DNA of 64,000 nt from Alphaproteobacteria bacterium (GCA_025350465.1 JANXXU010000031.1:1-64000), one strand, 5' to 3'. Shown: positions 46,214 through 58,576, counted from the first letter of the stretch. Notes: generated by a model not told the origin, from the sequence alone. Numbers and translations are program-made.

Positions 46214-47089
46214 ATGTTGAAGCGGTTGATGCTTGCGACAGCCTTGGCCTTCGTTCCTACAATTGCGTTTGCCAAAGACACCGCAGCCATAGAGGCGTCG
46301 ACCACGACGCTGCCGGCGAACGCGACATCTGGTGCTGTCAGCGGACCGCAGAATACGATCCAACTCGTGTGGACGGTGTTCTTGGGCGGCATCAATCTCG
46401 GAACGGTCGGCATCAAGTCGAGTTTCACAGGCGACACCTATTCAGCCGTGTCGCGGCTGAAGACTGCCGGCGTCGTCAATTCATTCTATGAAGCCGTGAT
46501 CGATGCGTCTTCAGCCGGCACCGTCGCCGGCAACACGATCCTGCCGCAAAAATACGACTCGAGTTACAACGGCGAGAAATCCGACCAAAAGGTGTCACTC
46601 GCTTATGCGGCCAATGGTATTCAGCTGTTTTCGAATCCGCCGTATGACGTAAACCGTTTCCCCGTCACTGAGGACCAGAAACGCGGGACGGTCGATCCGT
46701 TGAGTGGAATCGTTTACGCACTCGCCGGCATTTCGGTCACGCGGCAAAAACCGTGCGGCGACACGGTGCGCGTATTCGACGGGCGGCGGCGCTACGACGT
46801 CGATCTCAAATATGTCGGCAAGGAGGAGGTCTCATCGTCCGGAGGGTATTCGGGGGCGACGATCAAGTGCCTCATGCAGTACAAGCAGGTCGCGGGCTTC
46901 AAGCCGAACTTGAGCCAGGGTAACGCCCTGCCGACGATCACGGTGTGGTTCGCCACCTTCGAAACGAAAGATCAGGGACCGGTGAAGTCGTTCATCGTCC
47001 CGGTGAAGCTCATGTGCGAAACACCGTTTGGTGTCGCGATTGCGCACGCCCGCAAGGTCATCGTCGACGGCGAACAGAAGAGCGGCTGA
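46214..47089 (+). CDS. DUF3108 domain-containing exported protein
   Basis: 291 aa. A signal peptide (MLKRLMLATALAFVPTIAFA) and a beta-rich DUF3108 region (about 45-285): QLVWTVFLGGINLGTVGIKS, VDPLSGIVYALAG, RVFDGRRRYDVDLKYV. The family is periplasmic and widespread in Proteobacteria, with no defined function. The start is ATG 46214 with GAGG upstream. Divergent from meaB. One C is present in DTVRV/CGDT and another near IKCLMQY, which could form a disulfide. Confidence 0.88.
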   Translation: MLKRLMLATALAFVPTIAFAKDTAAIEASTTTLPANATSGAVSGPQNTIQLVWTVFLGGINLGTVGIKSSFTGDTYSAVSRLKTAGVVNSFYEAVIDASSAGTVAGNTILPQKYDSSYNGEKSDQKVSLAYAANGIQLFSNPPYDVNRFPVTEDQKRGTVDPLSGIVYALAGISVTRQKPCGDTVRVFDGRRRYDVDLKYVGKEEVSSSGGYSGATIKCLMQYKQVAGFKPNLSQGNALPTITVWFATFETKDQGPVKSFIVPVKLMCETPFGVAIAHARKVIVDGEQKSG

Positions 47090-47274
47090 GTCAAAAGGGC
47101 AACGCAGCGCCCGTCACATTCCAAGCAATCCGCGGCTCCCAGCGGCCGCGTCGCCCGGCCGAACCCATTGCGTAGAGGCGCTCCAAGCATCGAGACTCGC
47201 CCGGTGCTCGCGGGGTGATTCGGTGCGGGCGAGATCGCCCGTGCGTTCGCGGCGCCTCGCCCAGACTGGGGCGC

Positions 47275-49743
47275 ATGACGTTTTCGCTTGTTCTCAGACG
47301 GTCAGAACAACTTTTGTATCGCTGGGTTGAAGAACCCATTGGCGTCGTCGTGCCGTTCGTTGCCTTCCTTGCGGTGTGGCTGCCGCCGCAAATGCCGGAC
47401 ATGTTCGCGGGCATGGACGCGCCGATCTGGCAGCTGAAATTTTCCGCGCGTCCGTTCTTGTTCGCATTCGCCGCCACACTGTTGGGATTGAGCGCTTGGT
47501 TCTGGACGCGTGCTTCATTGGCCGCGCATCACGACCGCGGTGAAACCGACAAGGCGCGCATCGGCCGCAAGCAGACCGGGCACAGCCACCGAGAACTCGC
47601 TTGCGTCGAGTGGTCGGAAGAGTGGGCGCCGCGCGTGGCGCTTTTGTTTGCGGGCGCCATCACCGTGCTTCCCATCTTGTTCGCAATCGAAGCCGGCCAA
47701 TTCTTCAGCGGCCTGCTGGGCACCGAAATGATCAGCTTCGGCCTGGTCGGCCTTCTCTACATGTTCGTCCTCTACCGAACCGCGTTCAAATGGATGATCG
47801 CGTTCGATGCGCCGAGCTGGATGGCGAACTTCCGCCCGACTCGGATAATCGCCGACGCGCCATTCGGATGGCCGTTCGCGGTACTGTCTCTTTCGTGCAG
47901 CGCATGCGCTCTCGTCTTCATCGGGACGGCGCCCGAACTCGTCGCGCAATTCGACGCGCCGACGACGGCGCTGGCGGCATTGGCGTTTGCCGTCGGGCCG
48001 CTTGTGATCGCATTGGCAATCATGCGCGGTCTGGTCCAGCGCTTCATTTATCTCGTACGTTGGATTGTCGATCGCGGTGCGCCGTTACGGCTGATGCCGG
48101 GCGAGCGCGAGCGCGTTATCAGGTTCAGCAATGTGCTCGGCGCGATTGTCTTGTTCGGCTGGTTCTTTTCGCCACCGTGGGTTCAGGACGAGCATGCCGT
48201 TCGTTTGATATCAACCGAAGTCACCGAGCCGGCTGGGCTGGCGCCGTGCGCGACGAACGGCGAAAATAAAATCTGCCGACCCGACCTCAAGGCTGCGCTG
48301 CGACAATGGGCCGATGCGCGGCGACGGGTTTCAGGCGACGGCGTCGGGCGCGTGCCGGTCGTCATCGTCGCCGCCGAAGGGGGCGCGAGCCGGGCGGCCG
48401 TGTGGCTCCTCTCCGCCATGCGCATGCTCGACAGCAAGACCGACGGGGAATTCGGACGACACGTGTTTGCGATTAGCGGCGTGTCCGGCGGCAGCCTGGG
48501 CGCGGAGACCTACGCTCGCATGCTGCGCGCACGGGGACGTGAAGACGGAGCGCTCGATTGGGACAACAAGGACGTACGCGCATCGCTTGCTCACTTCGCG
48601 ACGACGGATTTGTTGTCGGCGACGATCGCGACCTATTTTCTCAACGACATGTTCGGCAACATGGTCGGCCCGCTTTGGAGTTGGGCAGGCGTGCCCGACC
48701 GCAACGCCGCGCTTGAGGGCACGTTCGAGCGGATGTGGGAGGAGAACAAGGGCTTCGCGGTCTCGGGCCCCGCACCCGGATTTCTGGGCGTGCGCTACTC
48801 ACCGCTGCAGGGCAGCCGCATTCCGATCGACTTGATGCCGCACCTACTGTTGAACGGTACCGATGTCGGCTCCGGCAGGCGGGTGATTACGTCGACCATA
48901 CGCTGGACACCGCAAGACCCGCTGTTTCCCGATAGCGCCGATTTCATCCGCGTGGTCTCGCACGACGTGAGCATGGCGACCGCGGTGACAAATTCGGCAC
49001 GCTTTCCATTCATTTCGCCCGCCGGACGCTTCGTCAGCGCAGCAGGCCCGACGCAGGCTGCGTATCAAATTATCGACGGCGGATATTTCGAAAATTACGG
49101 CGCGCGTACGGCGTGGGAGCTGGCGCGCGCCATTGAGGATTTGAACGCGGCCGATCCCAAGCTCCGCGTCGTTCCGATCGTGGTGGTCATCAGCAATGAT
49201 CTCGACGCCGATCAGCCGCCGCGGGCGCAGGGCGGCACCTGCCGCAAGATGCTCGAGGATATTGCCGACAACGGGAGCCAGGTAACCGTCACTTGCGACG
49301 ACCCACAGCCACGCGAGACATGCCTGACCACGCCGCGCGCCGGAATGACGGAAGGCCTCAAGCCGCAAGATCTGACGGTTTTGCCGCAATCGATGGCGCC
49401 GATCTTCGGACTCGCGGCCACGCGCAGCGCCCACGGACGCGACGCGCTCAACATTCTGCGCCGGGATTTTTGCCGCGCGACGACGAGCGAAAGCGACGAT
49501 CCGAAGGTTCGCCTGATTCACATCGCCCTTCCCAAACCCGACCCTGAAAAAGGGGAAGCGGCACCGATGAATTGGGTTTTGAATTCCTCTGCCTGCGACT
49601 ACATGCTGAACAAGGCGCCGTGGCTTCCCTTCAATCTGCGCCAGGCGGCGCGGTTGAAGACGACGCTCGATCACGTCGAAGGATTTACGCTCCGCCTGCG
49701 CGAGGAAGACCACCGACCCGCCAGCATCGACTGCCGCTCGTAG
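47275..49743 (+). CDS. Membrane-anchored patatin-like serine hydrolase
   Basis: 822 aa from ATG 47275. The N-terminal third (about 20-310) has about seven hydrophobic helices (PIGVVVPFVAFLAVWLPPQM, FLFAFAATLLGLSAWFW, GLVGLLYMFVLYRTA). The C-terminal domain has the patatin elements: Gly-rich oxyanion loop AAEGGASRAAVW near 366-377, nucleophile elbow GVSGG with Ser404, and catalytic Asp601 in IIDGGYFENYG. A Ser-Asp dyad predicts lipase or phospholipase activity, with the active domain predicted to face the cytoplasm or periplasm, undetermined. The predicted substrate is membrane lipid. It lies between meaB and rmuC, but shares no operon with either. Confidence 0.82.
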   Translation: MTFSLVLRRSEQLLYRWVEEPIGVVVPFVAFLAVWLPPQMPDMFAGMDAPIWQLKFSARPFLFAFAATLLGLSAWFWTRASLAAHHDRGETDKARIGRKQTGHSHRELACVEWSEEWAPRVALLFAGAITVLPILFAIEAGQFFSGLLGTEMISFGLVGLLYMFVLYRTAFKWMIAFDAPSWMANFRPTRIIADAPFGWPFAVLSLSCSACALVFIGTAPELVAQFDAPTTALAALAFAVGPLVIALAIMRGLVQRFIYLVRWIVDRGAPLRLMPGERERVIRFSNVLGAIVLFGWFFSPPWVQDEHAVRLISTEVTEPAGLAPCATNGENKICRPDLKAALRQWADARRRVSGDGVGRVPVVIVAAEGGASRAAVWLLSAMRMLDSKTDGEFGRHVFAISGVSGGSLGAETYARMLRARGREDGALDWDNKDVRASLAHFATTDLLSATIATYFLNDMFGNMVGPLWSWAGVPDRNAALEGTFERMWEENKGFAVSGPAPGFLGVRYSPLQGSRIPIDLMPHLLLNGTDVGSGRRVITSTIRWTPQDPLFPDSADFIRVVSHDVSMATAVTNSARFPFISPAGRFVSAAGPTQAAYQIIDGGYFENYGARTAWELARAIEDLNAADPKLRVVPIVVVISNDLDADQPPRAQGGTCRKMLEDIADNGSQVTVTCDDPQPRETCLTTPRAGMTEGLKPQDLTVLPQSMAPIFGLAATRSAHGRDALNILRRDFCRATTSESDDPKVRLIHIALPKPDPEKGEAAPMNWVLNSSACDYMLNKAPWLPFNLRQAARLKTTLDHVEGFTLRLREEDHRPASIDCRS

Positions 49744-49746
49744 CCG

Positions 49747-51210
49747 CTATTGCAAGCGACGCACCGGCAGCGGAACGGGCGCTGCGCCTTCACCTTCAGA
49801 AGGGCGCGCCAACTCGAGATGCGGCTGTGCGCCCGCCGGCAGGTCCCTCATCTCAACGTCCTTCAATTTGCGCTCGACGGCGCGGGTCCGTTTGCCCGCA
49901 TCTTCCACCGTGCGCTGCGTGGTTTCGAGTTGGCGCGCGACTTTGTCCCAAACCTCCGCATATTTTTGGAATTCCGCCTTCGCCTCGCCCAGGACACGCC
50001 ATACCTCGCTGGAGCGCTTTTGAATGGCAAGCGTGCGAAAGCCCATCTGCAAACTGTTGAGCAACGCGTGCAGCGTGGTGGGGCCGGCGACGGTGACGCG
50101 CCACTTGGATTGAGTACGCTGAGCGAGACCGGGCGCGCGCATGGCTTCGGCGAACAAACCTTCGGTCGGCAGATACATGACCGCGAAGTCGGTCGTGCTG
50201 GGCGGACGGATATATTTGGTCGCTATGCGCTTGGCTTCACCTTCGATGACGGAGGCTAGCATTTCGCTTGCTATGCGTGTCGCCTCGGCGTCACCCGATT
50301 CCCAGGCGGTCATCAGGCGCTCGTAGGATTCCTTGGGAAACTTGGCGTCGATCGGCAGCAACACGTCGCGCCCATCGACTTGGCCCGGCATACGCACCGC
50401 GTATTCGACCATCTCGGTCGCGCCGACCTCGACCTTGGCGTTCTTGACGTACTGATCGCGCGCCAGCACCTGATCGAGCATGGCGCCGAGTTGAACTTCG
50501 GCCCAACCGCCGCGATCCTTTACATTCGACATGACGCGCTTCAAATCGCCGACGCCGATGGCAAGCGTCTGCATTTCGCCGAGGCCGCGATGGACCTGCT
50601 CCAAGCGGTCGCTAACCAGGGAGAACGATTCGCCGAGGCGCTTTTCAAGCGTGCCTTGCAGTTTTTCTTCGACGGTGAAGCGCATTGCCTCGAGTTTGGC
50701 TTCGTTTTCCTGGCGCAATTTGTCGAGACGCTCCATGAGCGTCGAGCGGATTGCTTCCTGGCTCAGCGAGTTGCTGTCGGTGAGCGTCTTGACGTCGCCT
50801 TTGAGGCCCTCGCCGAACGAAACGATTGTTTGGCGCACTTCGCTGCGTAGTCGGTCGGCGAACTCGGCATGCGTTCTGGAGAATTCCTCGAGCTTGGAAT
50901 CGACCGAGGTGCTGCTCGTGGTGATCAACGACTGCACGTTCCAACCGAAGCGCGAAATGCCCTCGCCCACCTCGTCGCGCAGCATCTTGGCGCGCGCTTC
51001 CGACTCGCGGCGCATGATCTGCGAATCATCGCGCATCGAACGCTCGGATCGCTCGGTTGCCTCGGCGAGCGCTGCGAGGCGCGCCGAAATTTCGTCGCTG
51101 CGCCCCTTCTCGCCGCCTTGAAGCGCTCGAACGGTCGCGAGCAGATGGACGAAGCCGGCAACGAGCGCAGTAACACACGCAGCCACAAACAGAGTGGTGA
51201 CGAAACCCAT
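49747..51210 (-). CDS. rmuC: DNA recombination protein RmuC
   Basis: 487 aa. An N-terminal hydrophobic helix (TLFVAACVTALVAGFVHLLA), a long coiled coil (about 35-215), and a C-terminal nuclease-like RmuC domain (about 235-445) with VKDRGGWAEVQLGAMLDQVL, LLPIDAKFPKESYERLMTAW and AVMYLPTEGLFAEAM. In E. coli RmuC limits inversion at short inverted repeats; the mechanism is not settled. Convergent with the patatin-like gene by 3 nt. Confidence 0.94.
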   Translation of the reverse strand: MGFVTTLFVAACVTALVAGFVHLLATVRALQGGEKGRSDEISARLAALAEATERSERSMRDDSQIMRRESEARAKMLRDEVGEGISRFGWNVQSLITTSSTSVDSKLEEFSRTHAEFADRLRSEVRQTIVSFGEGLKGDVKTLTDSNSLSQEAIRSTLMERLDKLRQENEAKLEAMRFTVEEKLQGTLEKRLGESFSLVSDRLEQVHRGLGEMQTLAIGVGDLKRVMSNVKDRGGWAEVQLGAMLDQVLARDQYVKNAKVEVGATEMVEYAVRMPGQVDGRDVLLPIDAKFPKESYERLMTAWESGDAEATRIASEMLASVIEGEAKRIATKYIRPPSTTDFAVMYLPTEGLFAEAMRAPGLAQRTQSKWRVTVAGPTTLHALLNSLQMGFRTLAIQKRSSEVWRVLGEAKAEFQKYAEVWDKVARQLETTQRTVEDAGKRTRAVERKLKDVEMRDLPAGAQPHLELARPSEGEGAAPVPLPVRRLQ

Positions 51211-51303
51211 CGCGAATCTCCCGAATCACTTGAGGTTATCAGGTCAGAAGCTCTGACAATTCACCGAACAAGCGACGTTTCAGGGGAAAATTGCGCTTTT
51301 GCG

Positions 51304-51839
51304 TCACTGGGTTAGCGCCAAAAGCTTAACCACCGTGTTCCAATTGCGGGCGGTGCCGCGGTGGCCCAGATGCTTTTCAATCTGTGCGGGCGTCAACTTC
51401 GATACACCAATTCCCGCGGGATAATAGATGCAGGCATTCTTGCCGATGACGCGGACGGTTTCGGGGCCTTTGATCGCCGCTTGGAGCGCCTGCTCGGCGC
51501 CCGCCTTCGGAATCCCCTTGAGAGCAAGAACGACAAGATGGCCCGGATCGGCCTTGGCTTCCTTCGGAAAGGGATTGGCGGCGACGATGTCGCTCCACTC
51601 TCTGGCCGACCGAACCATGTAGTCGACCTGCATCTTGTTATGTTTGCCCGTGCCGGCTTCGAGCAGCCGCTCAAGTTCGGCCGTCGATCGTTTCTCGCTC
51701 GCGAAGACCACGTTGCCGCTTTGCAGCAGCGTCTTGGCATCGGGGAAGCCGAGCTTGGCAAAGGTTGCGCGCAACTCGGCCATGGTGAGCCAGCGGCCGC
51801 CGACATTGATGGCGCGCAACAAAGCGATGTAGACGGCCA

Positions 51840-51840
<1 letters not shown>
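51304..51840 (-). CDS. DUF1697 domain-containing protein
   Basis: 178 aa. The family blocks are VYIALLRAINVGG, LRATFAKLGFPDAKTLLQSGNVVF and GHRGTARNWNTVVKLLAL. The start is GTG 51840 directly on the mutase stop (TAGTG, 1 nt overlap), so it is translationally coupled to the mutase. No function is established; the link to mutase is by position and could be fortuitous. Confidence 0.9.
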
Positions 51841-53987
<2,147 letters not shown>

Positions 53988-55190
53988 GCGGGTTCCAGAG
54001 CGCCATTCTAAGCAGGCGGCGAGGCAGTATTTGCGCCAAAGCCGTTGAGGGTCAAACGCACCCGCTTGCAATCGGCCACATAAGAACAAAACAGGGTCCA
54101 AGTATTCGCTGTCTCAAGCATCGCCGACGATCGAGTTCGCGCGGTTAGAACAGCGGAACGACGCACGAATTACTCATGAACATCGACGTTTGCGGCCGGA
54201 GTGGCGAGTCGGACTCTCAACATTTTCTCAATCAATTCCAGGACGCCAGGGGCTATCGAGAACCAGATTTCGAGCGTGAAAGGCGAACGCCCTAGTCCCG
54301 ATAAGCGAACCGGATCATTTCGGCGGTCTTGACCTGGAGTCGCGACGAAATGGAACCCGTGCGAAGCAATCGGTATGTCCAAATCTGTACTCAACCGAAA
54401 TCTGTTTGCGATCGATATTAGCCCGAAACAGAAGCATTGGCCGGTTTGAGGATAGGCGAATGTGCTTCTCTACTCATCAGTTGGCGCACCCTCGCTCTCA
54501 TCGCTTTCGAGATACAACCACGGTGATCAACTATTACGTGTATCCTCCGTAGACAGACCATCTTCTCTGATTGACTTGCGGCGGCTAGTGCTTTGACTTT
54601 GAACGTGGATTCACTCGCGCGTAGACTTGAATGGCATGGCAACAGTCTCCTCGGCCTCAAAAACGGGGCGTCGCTAGCTCCGCCTTAGTAGGTGCGACAG
54701 GCATGACACCCAACATTTTGGGCGTGAACGAAGCGGAAAAGTCTGTCGGTCGGCCTTTTGATCGGCTTCCGTTCACCATACGATCTAAAGGCCCCACAGC
54801 TTATCCACAGGGTCAGATCGAGCAAAACTTTTCGTTCAGCCTACGGAGCGTCTGGCTCTCGTTCCGTATGCGGAACATCGGTTCGGAGTTGCAAACAAAG
54901 GCTCTACAATCGTCAGTGGACTGAATGTCAGTTACCGGACGGTTTTGTGAAACCAGCACACAGGTATTGCGAATCGCTCGTGGCGGGACGAAACAATCCC
55001 GCCGTCTTGGTGGACTTGGGACTCTCAGAAAAACGTCCACAACCGCTTGTGCGTGAACGAAGGGGGAAAAAGATCGACCCCCCGATTCGGTCATGATTCG
55101 TTCTTCCTTCAGTCTCAATGGCGCACAGCTTCTCCACAGCCGCCGTCAAGGACCCTTCATGATGCTTGCCAAGCGACACGGCCATGATGA
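53988..55190. other. 1.2-kb gene-free divergent region, AT-richer, with DnaA box
   Basis: Between the mutase (leftward) and the helicase (rightward). Base composition is visibly more AT-rich than the genes around it, and no open frame in it has alphaproteobacterial codon character (the longest, 80-112 codons, overlap on both strands). TTATCCACA at 54801-54809 is a perfect DnaA box and TTCTCCACA at 55130-55138 has one mismatch. It could hold promoters, an untranslated RNA, a decayed insert or, less likely, a replication origin. No repeats or terminators recognised. Confidence 0.5.
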
Positions 55191-58094
55191 ATGTGCGCCG
55201 CCATGCCGCTAAACCATGTTGCACCGCGCATTACTGCGGTCCTCGGCCCGACCAACACGGGCAAAACTCATTTCGCGATCGAGCGCATGTTGGGCCACGC
55301 CAGCGGCATGATCGGTCTGCCCTTGCGTCTGCTCGCGCGCGAGGTCTACGACAAAATCGCAAGTGCCAAAGGCGCCAATGCCGTTGCGCTGATCACGGGC
55401 GAGGAAAAAATCGTCCCCAAGTCGCCGACGCACTGGGTCGCAACGGTCGAGTCCATGCCGCTCGACATTTCGACTGAATTCCTTGCGATCGATGAAATCC
55501 AATTGGCGGCTGACGCAGACCGTGGCCACGTTTTTACCGATCGTCTCCTGCACGCGCGCGGTCGTTCGGAGACCATATTCCTCGGCTCCGACACGATGCG
55601 ACCGCTTATCCAGAAACTCGTGCCAGGCGTGCAATTCATCGCACGGCCGCGTTTCTCCGACCTTGCCTACACGGGCGCGCGCAAACTGACGCGCCTGCCG
55701 CGACGCTCGGCGATCGTCGCTTTCTCGGCAGACGCCGTTTATTCGATCGCGGAACTCGTGCGCCAGCAGCGCGGCGGTGCCGCGGTGGTGATGGGCGCGC
55801 TCAGCCCGCGCACGCGCAATGCCCAGGTCGCCCTCTATCAATCGGGCGACGTCGATTTCATGGTCGCGACAGACGCGATCGGCATGGGCTTGAACATGGA
55901 CATCGACCATGTGGCCTTCGCGGCGACGCAGAAATTCGACGGCGCAGTGCGCCGGCCGCTGCGTCCGCAGGAGCTTGCGCAGATCGCCGGGCGCGCCGGG
56001 CGACACATGAACGACGGCACATTCGGCGCAACCGCCGACGCCGAGCCGTTCGACGGCGAGACGGTCGAAGCCATCGAAAATCACCGCTTCGATCCGGTGC
56101 GCGTCGCGCAATGGCGCAATCCCGATCTCAATTTCGCGAGCATCGCGCTGCTCGATCAGAGTCTAGACGCTCTGCCGCCTGCACGCGGACTGACGCGCGC
56201 ACGCGCCGCCGACGATCATCTGGTGCTGCGCGTTTTGGCCGAGATGGAAGAGATCAAGGCCAAGTGCCAAGGGCCGGCCGCGGTGAAGCAATTGTGGGAG
56301 GCGTGTCAGATTCCCGACTTCCGCAAGGTCGCCGCGGAGGAGCACTCGCGCTTGGTCGCGAGTATCTATGAGCATTTGACGAGCCACGACGGCGTCTTGC
56401 CGGACGACTGGATCGCCGGTCATGTCTCGCGACTCGACGTCGCGGAAGGCGATATCGACGCCATCGCTCAGCGCATCGCGCACATCCGCACGTGGACCTA
56501 CGTGTCGAACCGGCCGGGCTGGCTCAAAGACAACGCGCACTGGCAGGAGCGGACGCGTGCGGTCGAGGACAAACTCTCCGACGCGCTGCACGAAAGGTTG
56601 ACGCAACGCTTCGTCGACCGGCGTACAAGCGTGCTGATGCGCCGCCTGCGCGAAGACGAGGAATTCGCCGCGACGATCGACGATGCCGGCGAAGTCCTTG
56701 TCGACGGCGAATTCGTCGGCAAGCTGCAAGGGTTCTCGTTCGTGCCGGATCCGCGCGCGATCGGGATTCATGGACGCGCGCTGCGTGCCGCCGCACTCAA
56801 AGGCCTTGCCGGGGAAATCGCGGCGCGGGCCCATTCGCTCAGCAACGCGCCGGAAGCGGCAATCACATTGTCCGAACACGGACGATTGTGGTGGAACGGG
56901 GCGATCGTCGCCAAGCTCGGCAAGGGCGCCGACCCCCTGCGGCCCCGCGTCGAGCTCATGGCCGACGACATCTTGGCGCCGACGGCGCAGGAACGAGCAC
57001 ACGAGCGGCTTGAGGAATGGGTAGCGCATCACATTGCCAAGCACTTGGCTGCGCTGCTGACTTTGCACAGCGAGTTGCAAGAGGACGCCGCCGAGCCCAG
57101 CGAAAAACCAACGACCCCCGAGCAAGCGATCGCCAGCGCTCCCGATGCGGGCGACGAGCCGACGCAAGACGCCGGCGAAACGGTTGAGGTCCAAGCCGAG
57201 GTCGTTGAAACCGCCGTCACGCACGAGCCGGTGCCCGCGATCAAACAGCCGCTCAAGGGCATGGCACGTGGTCTTGCGTTCCGGCTCTATGAAAACTTGG
57301 GGTCTGTTGCACGGGCCGCAGTCGTGCGCGATTTGAGAGCCATTGACCAAGCAGATCGCGGGCCGCTGCGTCGTCTGGGCGTGCGTTTCGGCGCGTTCAG
57401 CGTGTTCTTGCCGGCGCTCGTCAAACCGGCGGCGGCGCGTCTGAAGGCGCTGCTCTGGGCCGTGCATCAAGGCATTAGCGATGTCCCGCCGCCGCCGCCG
57501 GCTGGATTGACGTCGATCGCCGCCGATCCATCGATCGGTTCGGGCTTCTACGAGGCCGCCGGTTTTCGCAATTGCGGACCCCGCGCCGTGCGCATCGACA
57601 TGCTGGAGCGGCTCGGCGACCTGATCCGCGCCAAGGGTCAGAATAAGCAAATGCCGGAGAGCTTTTCGGCGTCGCCCGACATGATGTCGATCCTCGGCTG
57701 TGGCGAAGAGGACTTAACGTTGATCCTGCGCGCCATCGGATTTCGCGACGCGACGGAAAAAAAGGAAGACGGCAGCGAGGCCGTCGTTTGGAAGCTGCGC
57801 AACCGCCGGGAGGAGCGACCCCGCGAACCTGCCAAGCGCCCCGAGCGCAAACAGGAGCCATCGCCAAAAGATGAAAGCACGCGCAGCGAAGGCGAGCGCG
57901 GAGCCAAAGGGCAGCGCCCAGACAAAGGGCCACGGAGGGATCGCCGACCGCACCAGCACAAGCCTCCAACCGACGAACAACGCGCCGAGCGCCAGAGCGA
58001 GCCGCGCGCCAAAGATCAACGGCGCGATAAGCCGTTCAAGGTCGATCCGGATTCTCCGTTCGCGGCGCTCGCAGCGCTCAAATTCCGGAAGTGA
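55191..58094 (+). CDS. SUV3-like DEAD/H-box helicase
   Basis: 967 aa. Bacterial homologue of the mitochondrial RNA helicase SUV3 typical of alphaproteobacteria. Motif I GPTNTGKTH, motif II AIDEIQLAADADRGHVFTDR, motif VI QIAGRAGRHMND. A long middle region (about 330-620), and a Lys/Arg/Glu-rich C-terminus (about 870-967) that may bind RNA. The start is ATG 55191 or ATG 55203 (MPLNHVAPRITAVLG); neither has a good Shine-Dalgarno. First of the conserved series helicase-S4-fdxA-carD-rpoH. Confidence 0.93.
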   Translation: MCAAMPLNHVAPRITAVLGPTNTGKTHFAIERMLGHASGMIGLPLRLLAREVYDKIASAKGANAVALITGEEKIVPKSPTHWVATVESMPLDISTEFLAIDEIQLAADADRGHVFTDRLLHARGRSETIFLGSDTMRPLIQKLVPGVQFIARPRFSDLAYTGARKLTRLPRRSAIVAFSADAVYSIAELVRQQRGGAAVVMGALSPRTRNAQVALYQSGDVDFMVATDAIGMGLNMDIDHVAFAATQKFDGAVRRPLRPQELAQIAGRAGRHMNDGTFGATADAEPFDGETVEAIENHRFDPVRVAQWRNPDLNFASIALLDQSLDALPPARGLTRARAADDHLVLRVLAEMEEIKAKCQGPAAVKQLWEACQIPDFRKVAAEEHSRLVASIYEHLTSHDGVLPDDWIAGHVSRLDVAEGDIDAIAQRIAHIRTWTYVSNRPGWLKDNAHWQERTRAVEDKLSDALHERLTQRFVDRRTSVLMRRLREDEEFAATIDDAGEVLVDGEFVGKLQGFSFVPDPRAIGIHGRALRAAALKGLAGEIAARAHSLSNAPEAAITLSEHGRLWWNGAIVAKLGKGADPLRPRVELMADDILAPTAQERAHERLEEWVAHHIAKHLAALLTLHSELQEDAAEPSEKPTTPEQAIASAPDAGDEPTQDAGETVEVQAEVVETAVTHEPVPAIKQPLKGMARGLAFRLYENLGSVARAAVVRDLRAIDQADRGPLRRLGVRFGAFSVFLPALVKPAAARLKALLWAVHQGISDVPPPPPAGLTSIAADPSIGSGFYEAAGFRNCGPRAVRIDMLERLGDLIRAKGQNKQMPESFSASPDMMSILGCGEEDLTLILRAIGFRDATEKKEDGSEAVVWKLRNRREERPREPAKRPERKQEPSPKDESTRSEGERGAKGQRPDKGPRRDRRPHQHKPPTDEQRAERQSEPRAKDQRRDKPFKVDPDSPFAALAALKFRK

Positions 58095-58098
58095 CCGG

Positions 58099-58464
58099 TT
58101 GCAGCGCGTCGACAAATGGTTGTGGTTTGCGCGCTTTTTCAAGAGTCGCACGCTCGCCGCTGAAATGGTTGCGTCTGGGCGCGTTCGGCTGAACGGCGAG
58201 CGCTGCACAAAGGCGAGCCAGAGCGTGCGCCAAGGCGACGTGCTGACCTTCGCAGCCGGCGAGCAGGTGCGCGTCGTCAAGGTGGTGGCGGACGGCCTGC
58301 GTCGCGGCCCGGCCCCGGAAGCGCGCGCTCTCTACGAGGATCTCACCCCGCCTCCACCGGCCAAGAAACCGGACGCATCGGAACGGGAGAAAGGGACCGG
58401 CCGGCCGACCAAGAAGGATCGGCGCGCCATCGACCGACTTCGTGACTCGTCCAACGAGGGCTGA
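58099..58464 (+). CDS. RNA-binding S4 domain protein
   Basis: 121 aa from TTG 58099 with GGAAG 7 nt upstream; the helicase stop is 4 nt before. The frame is open further upstream only as a shadow of the helicase. S4 domain QRVDKWLWFARFFKSRTLAA and GRVRLNGERCTKASQSVRQGD, as in Hsp15, which binds 23S rRNA of stalled 50S subunits. The C-terminus is proline- and lysine-rich. Translational coupling to the helicase points to linked RNA functions. Confidence 0.9.
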   Translation: MQRVDKWLWFARFFKSRTLAAEMVASGRVRLNGERCTKASQSVRQGDVLTFAAGEQVRVVKVVADGLRRGPAPEARALYEDLTPPPPAKKPDASEREKGTGRPTKKDRRAIDRLRDSSNEG

Positions 58465-58576
58465 GCCCCAATATTCAGCGAGGCCCTAGTTGTTGACGCG
58501 GATGCGAAATGCTACGCGTGCGGCCCCTTCGGGGGCTGCAACCCCGTGGTCAAAGGATCGAGCCGGACGCATCGCG

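Noticed and set aside
54631-54924. 97-codon plus-strand open frame in the gene-free region (and neighbours of 74-112 codons on both strands)
   Set aside because: No recognisable domain, no ribosome binding site, overlapping frames on both strands and unusual codon use; kept as no gene.
53988-55190. Calling the region oriC as a feature
   Set aside because: Only one perfect DnaA box and no typical neighbours; kept as a testable idea.
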